Source of the DNA: Paenibacillus dendritiformis
Lineage (GTDB): Bacteria; Bacillota; Bacilli; Paenibacillales; Paenibacillaceae
DNA length: 55,140 nt
NCBI RefSeq assembly: GCF_015845845.1
Contig: NZ_LDIG01000130.1
Coordinates: 1 to 55,140, forward strand
Direction: 5' to 3'
A program made the translations under genes and the position numbers. Positions 25,738-33,005 of this stretch are shown piece after piece. Below the pieces are notes generated by a model that ran no database searches, had not been told where the DNA came from, and was given only the letters and a program-made list of their open reading frames with translations. Position 1 is the first letter of the stretch, and every line of letters begins with the position of its first letter.

Positions 25738-27339
25738 TTATTTTAGGCTGTCATACCACTGGTTCGCTTCTTCGGTAAGCTTGTCGCCCCCGTTCTGCTT
25801 CCAGGCTTCGACAAAGGCATCGAACTCGTCGATCGGCTTTTCTCCGTTAATGATCGAGGCGAATGTTTCTTTTTGCAGTTGAATCAGGTTGTTCATATAC
25901 TGGCTCTCGGAAGGAAGAGCTGTCTTGACGGCGTTCTCATAGCCTGCGCCCTCGAATTTGTACAGCTTCGCATTGACTTCCTTCAACTTCGGATTGTTCA
26001 CCCGGGCTCGGAACTCCGGCTGGTCAAACGGCGCAAACGTAATATTGGCGCCGATTTTGGCCTGCATCTCGTTCTTCCCTGCATATTCTTCCTTCCATAC
26101 GATCGTGATGCCGTCGTCCGCCTTCTCCGAATGAACGCCCAGCTCTCCATACTTCATCCGCTGCCATACGTCGAAGTTGCCGTAGACCTCGTCCCAAATG
26201 CGCATGATGGTATGCTTCAGCTCCGGATCGTCGCCCGCCCTTTTACCGAAAGCCATATAAGTCCCTCCGACGAAGCCCGGCGTAATGTTGCCGAATTTGC
26301 CCTCGGGACCGGCCGGGGGCTTGCCGAAGCCGATCTCGGCCTGCGGGTTCACCTTCTTCAGCTCCACCCAGTTCACGCCGCCTTCGGATTTGATCTCGGG
26401 GATCGGAGGCGTCCAGTGATAGTTGCTGCCATGGTTGGAGACGCCGATTTTGCCGTTGATGAAATCATTGGACAGCGCCCAGTAGCCGCCGGTGTTTTCC
26501 CCCGTCTCCAGCACCCATTCCGGGCTGATGACGTCGTCCTTCTTCCACTTCGCCAGCCGCTCCAGCGCCTGCTTCGTCTCCGGAAGAATGCCTCCCCAGA
26601 CGATTTTCCCGTCGCGTACGGCCCAGAACTCCGGATAGACGCCGTATGCCCCGTACACGCTCGTCATCGCCGAACGCGACATGCCATACGTGTCCTTTTT
26701 CCCGTTGCCGTCAGGGTCGTCATTGCGGAATTTGTATATCGCCTCCTCGAACTCGTCCAGCGTCTCCGGAATCTTCGCGATGCCTACCTTGTCCAGCCAA
26801 TCCTTCCGCCACGCGGTAGCGAGACTGAATTCCCCGTCGCCGTTGATGCTTGGAATCCCGATATACTCGCCATTGAATTTGGCATAGCTCCAAATGCCCG
26901 GATCGATGGAATCGACCAGCTTTTTATAATTCGGCATATACTGCTCCAGCTCTTCCTGGGTGAAGCTGGTCGTGACGCCGCTCTTGTAGAACTTCTGCAG
27001 GTCGGCCCCCGAATACACCGTCATGAAGTCCGGGACCTGGCCGCCGGCGAGCTTGGCCCCAAGCAGCTCCTCCCGCTTCGTCACATCCAGATACCAGATA
27101 TTGAACTTGACGTTGAATTTGTCTTCCAGGAACTTTTTGTTCGGGGCATCCTCGTCAACCGGACCGTACTGGTAAGTCAGCCATTCGATCGTTAGCGGCT
27201 GCTGGCCGGCTCCCTCCTGCTTCGCACCTTCGCCGCTCTTCGCCTCTCCCCCCGTCTTGGAGCTGCCGCAGGCGGCAAGACTCCACGTTACCGACAGGAT
27301 GAGAAGCAGCATCAGACTCTGTCTCCAACGCAATCGCAT
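25738..27339 (-). CDS. Extracellular solute-binding lipoprotein of the sugar importer
   Basis: A 533-residue LplA-type binding protein. Start ATG 27339 after GAGGGGG; the signal MRLRWRQSLMLLLILSVTWS is followed by lipobox LAAC with lipidated Cys24. The mature protein has the two-lobe binding fold pattern (NKKFLEDKFNVKFNIWYLD, GQVPDFMTVYSG, GIPSINGDGEFSLATAWRKDWLDKVG, RNDDPDGNGKKDTYGMS). It presents ligand to the two permeases downstream. The SGADLQKF to WRKDWLDKVG layout is usual for Paenibacillus family 1 binding proteins for oligosaccharides. Confidence 0.93.
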   Translation of the reverse strand: MRLRWRQSLMLLLILSVTWSLAACGSSKTGGEAKSGEGAKQEGAGQQPLTIEWLTYQYGPVDEDAPNKKFLEDKFNVKFNIWYLDVTKREELLGAKLAGGQVPDFMTVYSGADLQKFYKSGVTTSFTQEELEQYMPNYKKLVDSIDPGIWSYAKFNGEYIGIPSINGDGEFSLATAWRKDWLDKVGIAKIPETLDEFEEAIYKFRNDDPDGNGKKDTYGMSRSAMTSVYGAYGVYPEFWAVRDGKIVWGGILPETKQALERLAKWKKDDVISPEWVLETGENTGGYWALSNDFINGKIGVSNHGSNYHWTPPIPEIKSEGGVNWVELKKVNPQAEIGFGKPPAGPEGKFGNITPGFVGGTYMAFGKRAGDDPELKHTIMRIWDEVYGNFDVWQRMKYGELGVHSEKADDGITIVWKEEYAGKNEMQAKIGANITFAPFDQPEFRARVNNPKLKEVNAKLYKFEGAGYENAVKTALPSESQYMNNLIQLQKETFASIINGEKPIDEFDAFVEAWKQNGGDKLTEEANQWYDSLK

Positions 27340-27370
27340 TGCGAATCCCCCTCGTTTTGGTTTTCTTTGT

Positions 27371-29806
27371 TTATTCCTCATCGGCTTCGTGCGCCGTGAA
27401 GCCCGCCTGGCGCTTGGCCGCGTCGAGCCGGGCCTCCAGCCGTTCCCTTGCCGGGCTCATCGGAAGCTGGTTCAGCCGGCTCTTCGCCTCCTTCCAATCC
27501 GCCTTCGCATGCGTGCTCTCGAATCGCTTCACCGCTTCTCCCGCCTGAACCAGCTGATGCTCGGCCGAGCCCGGCACGATATCGCTGGCCCCCCAGTTGC
27601 GGTACACGATGCCATCCCGATTCGTCATTGTGCCGTCGGGCTGGAGGACGAAATCCCGCGCTTCGGCATCCGTCCCGTTCGCGGCGAAGTGAAGCGTCGC
27701 CAGCTCGGGAGCCCCTGTCATCGGGCTCCGCTTCGCCAGCAGATCCGCTTCCAGGGCATGGTCCGCATCGGTATGGAACCGGACCGTAACCTGCCCGGCG
27801 CCATCGTCCTCCGCCTGGACATTCATCCCGGGATCACTTCCCTCCGGAGTCGTGATTCTATCGAACTTCGCGGTCTCCGGGTTGTAGCGGATGAAGATCA
27901 CTCCTTCGGTGAATCCGTCCGCCAGCGGCACGGACGCCTTGACCCGGATGTCCGCAGGCTGGGAAGCATTCGTCTCCAGCGTTACGGTGAATCGCGGCTC
28001 ATACCGGTCCTTCACATACTCGTACAGGCGGTCATAGACGCTGCGGCGGATGGAGGACATCGCATCCGGTGTCCGTTCATCCAGGGGCATCAGGGCGTAA
28101 GCCCCGTCCACGATCGGCATCGCGCCCAAATAATAGGCGTTCGGCGCTTCCGTCATATAACGTTCAAAGACGCCGTAGTTCAAATATTGAGCCAGCGTCC
28201 GGTAATCGTCATACTCGACTTCAACGGATGCGCCGGTCTTGCGGGCCAGCGCAGCTACATGCGGAAAGATGGCCTTCCTCGAGACGCCGAAGGCGAACCC
28301 CGGCTGAATCGAAGCGGCATCGAAGCCCAAGTCGCGCCACTGGTATGCCGAGCCCGGACCGATATACGGAATCCATGTGAACCAGCGGTTCCGGTCATGG
28401 AGCAGCTTGGCCGTCTCCCGGATGAGCTCCGCCTCGCCCGTCGTCTCCCCTATCCGCTCATGGTACCAGTAGAAGCCGTCGAGCTTCAGATGGACGAATT
28501 CCCTCTCCCGGAATCGCCGCTCCACCTCGTCGATGTACCATCGGACGGCGGCGGTCTTGTTGCGGAATGCCAGTTCATTCATTTGCTTGCGGCCTTCATA
28601 GGACTGCGGGTCATACACCATGCCGGCAAAATCGGCCGCCCGCAAGCTGAACGGCTCTCCGGTTCCGTTAACGTCGCCGAAGTTCGAACTCTCCTCAATT
28701 TGCGGTATGGCCATGGTCACCCGCACCGGCTGCTTCGTTTTCAACTTTTCGTTGATGCTGCCAGCAGCCTCGTCGATAGCGGCGAGTTGAGAGCCGGGGG
28801 CAAAAATAAAATCGAGGTACGCCTCCAGATCGTCCCTCGTGACGAATCTGGCGTTGCCGCTCGCATCGACGCCGGATGGCGTCACCATCGCCGTGGCCGG
28901 CAGCGCCAAAATGTCGGTGAAAAACCAGTCCTTCACTCTCCCGTAAATATCTTTGTACGCCAGGAACGCTTCCGCCTTCTCCGGCGTCCAATCGGTGAAC
29001 CTCTCGCTGCCCGGCTTCATCGGTCCGGAATACCAGAGGAACTGATCCGTCACACCCGCGGCTTCCCGGCTCCCAGGTGAAGGATAATGACCGGGCTCCC
29101 AATCATCGCTGACCAGAGGCAGCGGCTGGATCGGCCCCGAAGATCCCGGCTGACCCCATATCTCGATCTCATCCATCCAGCCGAAAAAGTTGATAGCAAA
29201 TTCCAGCTTGATGAAGCGGGCTTGTATCGCCAGCTTCGTTCCGTCAGCCAGCGTATCGAGCACGTACGCCTTCCGATGCATATCCGTCGCCGTGCGCGCA
29301 TCGGCGAAGTAAAGCGGCTCATCCGGTCCAGTCTTGCCCAGATAACGGTAAACGGACCCATCCTGCGATGCATAGACACGGACATAGAGCGGCGGCGCGA
29401 TGCCGACATCGTTCCGCTGGCCGAAGCCGGTTGCAATGCGCTCAATGGTGGAGATCTCCTCCAGATCGACGACGACCTCGCGTTTCAGCTTGCGGTAAAA
29501 TACGAACCAGTCTTCTGTGTTTTGCCAATCCCCGGTGTCACCGTAGCGGCTGTCGGTCAGCATCCCCGCCTGAGCGAGCGGGGTTTCTTTCCCGTATTTG
29601 CCGATCCCCTGAATCGTATCGAAGATGGCATTGGGCTCGGATACCGTGACAGGCTTGTCCAGAGCCAGATTCACCATCTTCTTCCCGGGTTCGGAATCCA
29701 CGGTTGCCGCATGCGCATCAGGCACGGGCAGCCATTGCAGGAGCATGCAGAGGATAAGGCAGCAGGGACCGAGCGATGCCCTTCGTTGGTGCTTATACTG
29801 CGACAG
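27371..29806 (-). CDS. Secreted DUF4855 protein, first gene of the lyase operon
   Basis: A secreted protein of about 811 residues: signal-like segment (HQRRASLGPCCLILCMLLQWLPVPDAHA, split here as two parts in reading), a discoidin-like part (VNLALDKPVTVSEP to FFGWMDEIEIWG), the DUF4855 barrel-like part (WYSGPMKPGSERFTDWT, FHLKLDGFYWYHERIGE-like segment) and a C-terminal beta-rich part. DUF4855 proteins accompany glycan-degrading loci; activity is not established. The start is uncertain. AAAAGGGG is a good SD, but no ATG, GTG or TTG follows it in frame; the nearest in-frame candidates are ATT (complement of 29807-29809) and CTG (29804-29806, used here). The frame is open back to ATG 29968, but that lies upstream of the predicted promoter. 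Confidence 0.75.
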   Translation of the reverse strand: MSQYKHQRRASLGPCCLILCMLLQWLPVPDAHAATVDSEPGKKMVNLALDKPVTVSEPNAIFDTIQGIGKYGKETPLAQAGMLTDSRYGDTGDWQNTEDWFVFYRKLKREVVVDLEEISTIERIATGFGQRNDVGIAPPLYVRVYASQDGSVYRYLGKTGPDEPLYFADARTATDMHRKAYVLDTLADGTKLAIQARFIKLEFAINFFGWMDEIEIWGQPGSSGPIQPLPLVSDDWEPGHYPSPGSREAAGVTDQFLWYSGPMKPGSERFTDWTPEKAEAFLAYKDIYGRVKDWFFTDILALPATAMVTPSGVDASGNARFVTRDDLEAYLDFIFAPGSQLAAIDEAAGSINEKLKTKQPVRVTMAIPQIEESSNFGDVNGTGEPFSLRAADFAGMVYDPQSYEGRKQMNELAFRNKTAAVRWYIDEVERRFREREFVHLKLDGFYWYHERIGETTGEAELIRETAKLLHDRNRWFTWIPYIGPGSAYQWRDLGFDAASIQPGFAFGVSRKAIFPHVAALARKTGASVEVEYDDYRTLAQYLNYGVFERYMTEAPNAYYLGAMPIVDGAYALMPLDERTPDAMSSIRRSVYDRLYEYVKDRYEPRFTVTLETNASQPADIRVKASVPLADGFTEGVIFIRYNPETAKFDRITTPEGSDPGMNVQAEDDGAGQVTVRFHTDADHALEADLLAKRSPMTGAPELATLHFAANGTDAEARDFVLQPDGTMTNRDGIVYRNWGASDIVPGSAEHQLVQAGEAVKRFESTHAKADWKEAKSRLNQLPMSPARERLEARLDAAKRQAGFTAHEADEE

Positions 29807-29831
29807 AATAAAATCAACCCCTTTTGTACAA

Positions 29832-29859
29832 ATTTTACGCCAAATGAAAGCGTTTACAA
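29832..29859 (-). promoter_or_regulatory. Promoter of the lyase operon
   Basis: -35 TTGTAA (complement of 29854-29859), 16-base spacer, -10 TAAAAT (complement of 29832-29837). The predicted start is near 29825, a few bases before the SD AAAAGGGG, so the leader is very short. Confidence 0.55.
29845..29858. promoter_or_regulatory. CcpA-binding (cre) site over the operon promoter
   Basis: TGAAAGCGTTTACA matches the B. subtilis cre consensus TGWAANCGNTNWCA at every position. It covers the -35 box and spacer of the promoter at 29832-29859, a placement that gives repression by CcpA when preferred sugars are present. Function is inferred from the match and position. Confidence 0.75.
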
Positions 29860-30042
29860 AACTGTCCCGGAACCGATTGTTTTCCCCTCCCTGTCCATAC
29901 GGCTCAGGCTCATTGGATGGAAGGCGAGCAACACAATATGTACCGAGCCGCATAAATGAATAAATCATTTATTTGTTACCATCGTATTCGGATAAGTCTT
30001 CCAATTCAATGAGAAAAATAGGACGATAAATCAAAGCAAAAT

Positions 30043-30081
30043 AAAAAACCCGTTCCCTGCATCATCGCAGGCAAACGGGCT
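30043..30081 (-). terminator. Rho-independent terminator after speD
   Basis: Stem GCCCGTTtgCCTGC / GCAGGgaACGGGT read on the minus strand, followed by TTTTTT (complement of 30043-30048). It lies 12 bases after the speD stop codon and isolates speD from the lyase operon. Confidence 0.85.
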
Positions 30082-30093
30082 GAACGCCATTTT

Positions 30094-30492
30094 TTATACG
30101 AATTGCTTTACATCCATGTCAGGTGTGACAACTTCCATTTCCCCCAAGCCGCGAATCAGCTTCTTGGCATAGGTACGCTCCGGTTTCAATACAGAGACCA
30201 GGTAATCAATGGCCAACTGCGGATCGACGGTCTCGCCGCAAGTATAACAATCGATGGCTGCAAATCCACGTTCAGGATATGTGTGGATAGAAAGATGACT
30301 TTCAGACAACATGACAAGGACGGTTGCCCCTTGTGGTTCAAACTGCTTGGATTGAACGGACAAGACGGTTGCTCCACATGCCTCGGCGGCTTCAACCAGC
30401 TGTGTCTGCAAATATTCCGCATTGTTCAGCAAATCAAAGTCGACTCCCCATGTATCAACAGCAACGTGTCTTCCGAAAGTTGAGTACTCCAT
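30094..30492 (-). CDS. speD: S-adenosylmethionine decarboxylase proenzyme
   Basis: Supplies decarboxylated SAM for spermidine synthesis. The 132-residue class 1B enzyme is self-cleaving: the motif MLSESHLSIHTYPE places the cleavage between Glu64 and Ser65, the serine becoming the pyruvoyl group. FAAIDCYTCGE holds the conserved cysteine. ATG 30492 follows AAGGGGG. It is a single-gene unit, with a terminator behind it and 300 bases before the next gene; no spermidine synthase gene lies in this window. Confidence 0.95.
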   Translation of the reverse strand: MEYSTFGRHVAVDTWGVDFDLLNNAEYLQTQLVEAAEACGATVLSVQSKQFEPQGATVLVMLSESHLSIHTYPERGFAAIDCYTCGETVDPQLAIDYLVSVLKPERTYAKKLIRGLGEMEVVTPDMDVKQFV

Positions 30493-30794
30493 CTTTCGGT
30501 TCCCCCTTCCTAGGAATAAAATGTTGTAAAAATTTCATCCGCTAGGACCTACGTCATTCACTTCTCGAGGGAAAAATCTCTCGCAACATGCAATGTCCTG
30601 AGTGAATCCTGGTTCCTATATTGTTTTCAACGAGATTAAAAATAACATCTTCCGCACATAAATGCAACCCTTTTTTTCGGGAACTTGCCAGCCTGCTGTC
30701 TACGGTCATCTGTCCTTCCCGCAAGCACAAAAGAACCCTACCCTCCCGTAAGGAGTGCAGGGTCTTCAGCAGATGATCCCTTGATCGTATGCTT
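30493..30794. other. Gene-free stretch upstream of speD
   Basis: About 300 bases. The distal end holds the terminator of the gene at 30795 (30729-30763). The rest should contain the speD promoter, but I see no convincing -35/-10 pair. An 83-codon frame here is rejected because it starts inside the upstream gene and spans its terminator. Confidence 0.5.
30729..30763 (-). terminator. Terminator after the unknown gene at 30795
   Basis: Stem GACCCTgCaCTCC / GGGAGgGtAGGGTTC read on the minus strand around a TTAC loop, followed by TTTT. It lies about 30 bases after the stop codon. Confidence 0.75.
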
Positions 30795-31376
30795 CTATGC
30801 TTCAAGTATGAACAATTGATGTGCGAGACGGCTTAATTGCGCGTCGATCTGTTGGATTACTTCCGTGGAATGCGCTTGATTCCGCTCATCCAGCAGCATA
30901 TTCACCTGCTTCTGCACCGAATCGATGCGAAGCTCCGCGCCGTTCTTCAGGAACATCTTTTGCAGGTCGCGCACGGTATCCTTATGCTCGTAAATGATAC
31001 GCGACTCTTGCTGCTTCCGTTCTTCAATCTTGCGTACTGCACCGTCTTCATAATAATAAGTCATCGTAAATCCGGCAAAGATGCGATTGACTACCGCTTC
31101 GCCACGGAATGTCGCCACAAGCTTATGCATCACTTGCGTCAATTTCGGATGAACCAAGCGGCAAGACGTTACACAGACATACCGATTGCCTTGCTTCTCG
31201 AACAGGAAGGTAATCTCATCACCCTGGCCGTCCTCAAGAACCACCTCTTGATTGCCGTTCTCCAATACTTTTACCCCAACGGAATGCAGGGCAAGCGACT
31301 GTAAAAATCGGGTCAACTGAGCTTCCGTCAACTGCAAACTGGCTTTCACATACTCTGTGGCTAACCGCCGAGCCAT
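30795..31376 (-). CDS. Conserved-looking soluble protein, unknown function
   Basis: A 193-residue cytoplasmic protein without membrane segments. It begins MARRLATEYVKASLQLTEAQLTRF, has a beta-rich middle (GVKVLENGNQEVVLED, DEITFLFEKQGNRYVCVTSCRLVHPKLTQVM) and a helical, probably coiled C-terminus (SVQKQVNMLLDERNQAHSTEVIQQIDAQLSRLAHQLFI). ATG 31376 follows AAGGAG by 8 bases. A TATAAT (complement of 31424-31429) upstream may be its -10. It stands between engB and speD with its own terminator. I do not recognise it. Confidence 0.8.
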   Translation of the reverse strand: MARRLATEYVKASLQLTEAQLTRFLQSLALHSVGVKVLENGNQEVVLEDGQGDEITFLFEKQGNRYVCVTSCRLVHPKLTQVMHKLVATFRGEAVVNRIFAGFTMTYYYEDGAVRKIEERKQQESRIIYEHKDTVRDLQKMFLKNGAELRIDSVQKQVNMLLDERNQAHSTEVIQQIDAQLSRLAHQLFILEA

Positions 31377-31616
31377 AAAAACTCTCCTTAATTCGATTTT
31401 ACTGCATGAAAAATCATACTCTTATTATACTACAACGCCAAAGTAAATTCCTGTTTACAAGCCGCCAAATACGAGTGGATTTTTGAAAAAATCGCAATCA
31501 GCCGGAATTGAGCCAATGTTTCTCACGTGATCCTCACTAAATAACTGTTCCAGCGCATTCTCCCTCATGCGATCATCGATTTTATGGGCGATAGCCTATC
31601 CACCGGGACCGCATAA

Positions 31617-32240
31617 TTATTCATCCGGGTGCAAACCCTCCTGGCCGGCATCCCTGGAAGATTGGTGAGCCACGATAATATCCCACAGCTCCTCCCGGCC
31701 CTGCCCGGTCTCGGACGAGAACAGAACGAGCGGCGTATTCGCGTCCAGGCCAAGCGTCGTCCGAACCTGCTTCAGATGCTTGGGCCAGCGGGTTTTCGGC
31801 ACCTTATCGGCCTTCGTGGCGACGACGGCGACAGGTACCTCGTAATGCGTCAGCCACTGATGCATCATGCAATCGTCCTCGGTAGGCGGATGCCGCAGAT
31901 CGACGACGAGCAGCACGAGCCGCAGCGCGTCGCGTTCGCGGAAGTAGGCCTCGATCATTTTGCCCCAAGCGGCGCGCTGCGCTTTGGACACCTTGGCATA
32001 GCCGTACCCCGGGACATCGACGAAGTACATATTATCATTAATCCGGTAATAGTTAAGCTGTTGTGTCTTGCCCGGCTGCGAGCTGGTGCGAGCCAGATTT
32101 TTGCGCATAATCATCTTATTAATGAGGGACGACTTCCCCACATTCGAACGGCCGGCAAGCCCGATCTCCGGAAGCCCATCGTCCGGATACTGGGCCGGAC
32201 CGACCGCGCTAATAATGAATTCGGCATTCGTAATCTTCAT
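31617..32240 (-). CDS. engB: Ribosome biogenesis GTP-binding protein EngB/YsxC
   Basis: Essential GTPase for assembly of the large ribosomal subunit. All GTPase motifs are present: G1 [16 protein letters not shown]2 region [15 protein letters not shown]3 [12 protein letters not shown]4 ATKADK, G5 SSETGQG. The start is ATG 32240 (207 residues), eight bases after AAGGGAG; a longer frame runs back through the promoter to 32318. In B. subtilis ysxC is right behind lonA; here 765 bases with a terminator and a tandem repeat lie between. Confidence 0.95.
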   Translation of the reverse strand: MKITNAEFIISAVGPAQYPDDGLPEIGLAGRSNVGKSSLINKMIMRKNLARTSSQPGKTQQLNYYRINDNMYFVDVPGYGYAKVSKAQRAAWGKMIEAYFRERDALRLVLLVVDLRHPPTEDDCMMHQWLTHYEVPVAVVATKADKVPKTRWPKHLKQVRTTLGLDANTPLVLFSSETGQGREELWDIIVAHQSSRDAGQEGLHPDE

Positions 32241-32288
32241 ATTTCGTGCTCCCTTAACGATGTGTATATCTGTCCTAATCGTGCCTCT

Positions 32289-32318
32289 ATTGTACACTAC
32301 TTCAACGACTCTGCACAA
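32289..32318 (-). promoter_or_regulatory. Promoter of engB
   Basis: -35 TTGTGC (complement of 32313-32318), 18-base spacer, -10 TACAAT (complement of 32289-32294). Needed because lonA ends in its own terminator. Confidence 0.55.
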
Positions 32319-32540
32319 AGCGCCTTCCTTGCGCTCAGGGGTACTGCTTCCTTTTGTTCAGTCTCCCCAACGTTCAGGATAAACCTCAACCCGACAAATG
32401 ACTTCAGTTTTGAGCCGTTCTCGATTAGCTTGCAATCAGGAGAACACTTTTTAATATCTCGTAATACAATCCAATTTGCATTCGATAGGGCTAACCAAAG
32501 TTTTTGGCTTTGGAACTCTCTAAATAAAAGGAATCCTCGC

Positions 32541-32795
32541 TTCTTGAGTGGTTGGGATATTGGTCATAAGGATCAAGCGGACGCTTTCCGTCTCCTGTGC
32601 GACGGGGATATTGGCCATAAGGAGCAAGCGAGGGCTTTCCACTTCCTGCGCGACGGGGATATTGACCATAAAGAGCAAACGAGGGCTTTCCACTTCCTGC
32701 GCGACGGGGATATTGACCATAAAGAGCAAACGAGGGCTTTCCACTTCCTGCGCGACGGGGATATTAACCATAAGGAGCAGACAGGGGGCAATCGG
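32541..32795. repeat. Five tandem copies of a 51-bp repeat between lonA and engB
   Basis: Copies run 32541-32591 (diverged), 32592-32642, 32643-32693, 32694-32744 (identical to the third) and 32745-32795 (second half diverged). The core is cgacggggatattgaccata. Because 51 is a multiple of three and no stop occurs in several frames, it yields repeat peptides such as MVNIPVAQEVESPRLLF (minus) and GDIDHKEQTRAFHFLR (plus), but none has a ribosome binding site or conserved start. I treat it as non-coding repeat DNA. Confidence 0.85.
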
Positions 32796-32845
32796 CTTCC
32801 TTCGCGACGAGCCCCGGCAGTTGTTGCAGCCGCATCTTCTTTAGC

Positions 32846-32880
32846 AAAAAAGTACCGCCCGGTTTGGTCCCGGACGGTAC
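32846..32880 (-). terminator. Rho-independent terminator after lonA
   Basis: Stem GTACCGtCCGG / CCGGgCGGTAC read on the minus strand, then TTTTTT (complement of 32846-32851). It separates lonA from the repeat and engB. Confidence 0.85.
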
Positions 32881-32917
32881 GTGATGGCGCGAGTGCCTAT
32901 TTTCGTCTATTCATCAG

Positions 32918-33001
32918 TTAGGATAAATATGCGTTCATCGCTTCCAGGGCCTGCTGCTGGCACGCCTCATTCGAGGCTTCCGCTGCGCTGGCGGCCTGGG
33001 C
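32918..33001 (-). other. Orphan 27-codon frame behind lonA, possible coding remnant
   Basis: Between the lonA stop and its terminator a frame without a start codon reads AQAASAAEASNEACQQQ then ALEAMNAYLS and a stop. It is one frame off lonA and looks protein-like (Ala/Gln/Glu-rich). It may be the tail of an older, longer lonA after a frameshift, or chance. Confidence 0.3.
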
Positions 33002-33005
33002 CTAA

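Noticed and set aside
30554-30805. 83-codon minus-strand frame upstream of speD
   Set aside because: Starts inside the upstream gene and contains that gene's terminator.
32541-32795. CRISPR array
   Set aside because: Units are contiguous with no unique spacers, and there are no cas genes.
32520-32844. Small repeat-peptide frames on both strands of the 51-bp repeat
   Set aside because: Openness follows from a stop-free unit of 51 bases; none has an SD or non-repeat flanks of coding character.
31629-32921. 430-codon plus-strand frame crossing engB and the 51-bp repeats
   Set aside because: Opposite engB for half its length; the rest is repeat DNA; no RBS.
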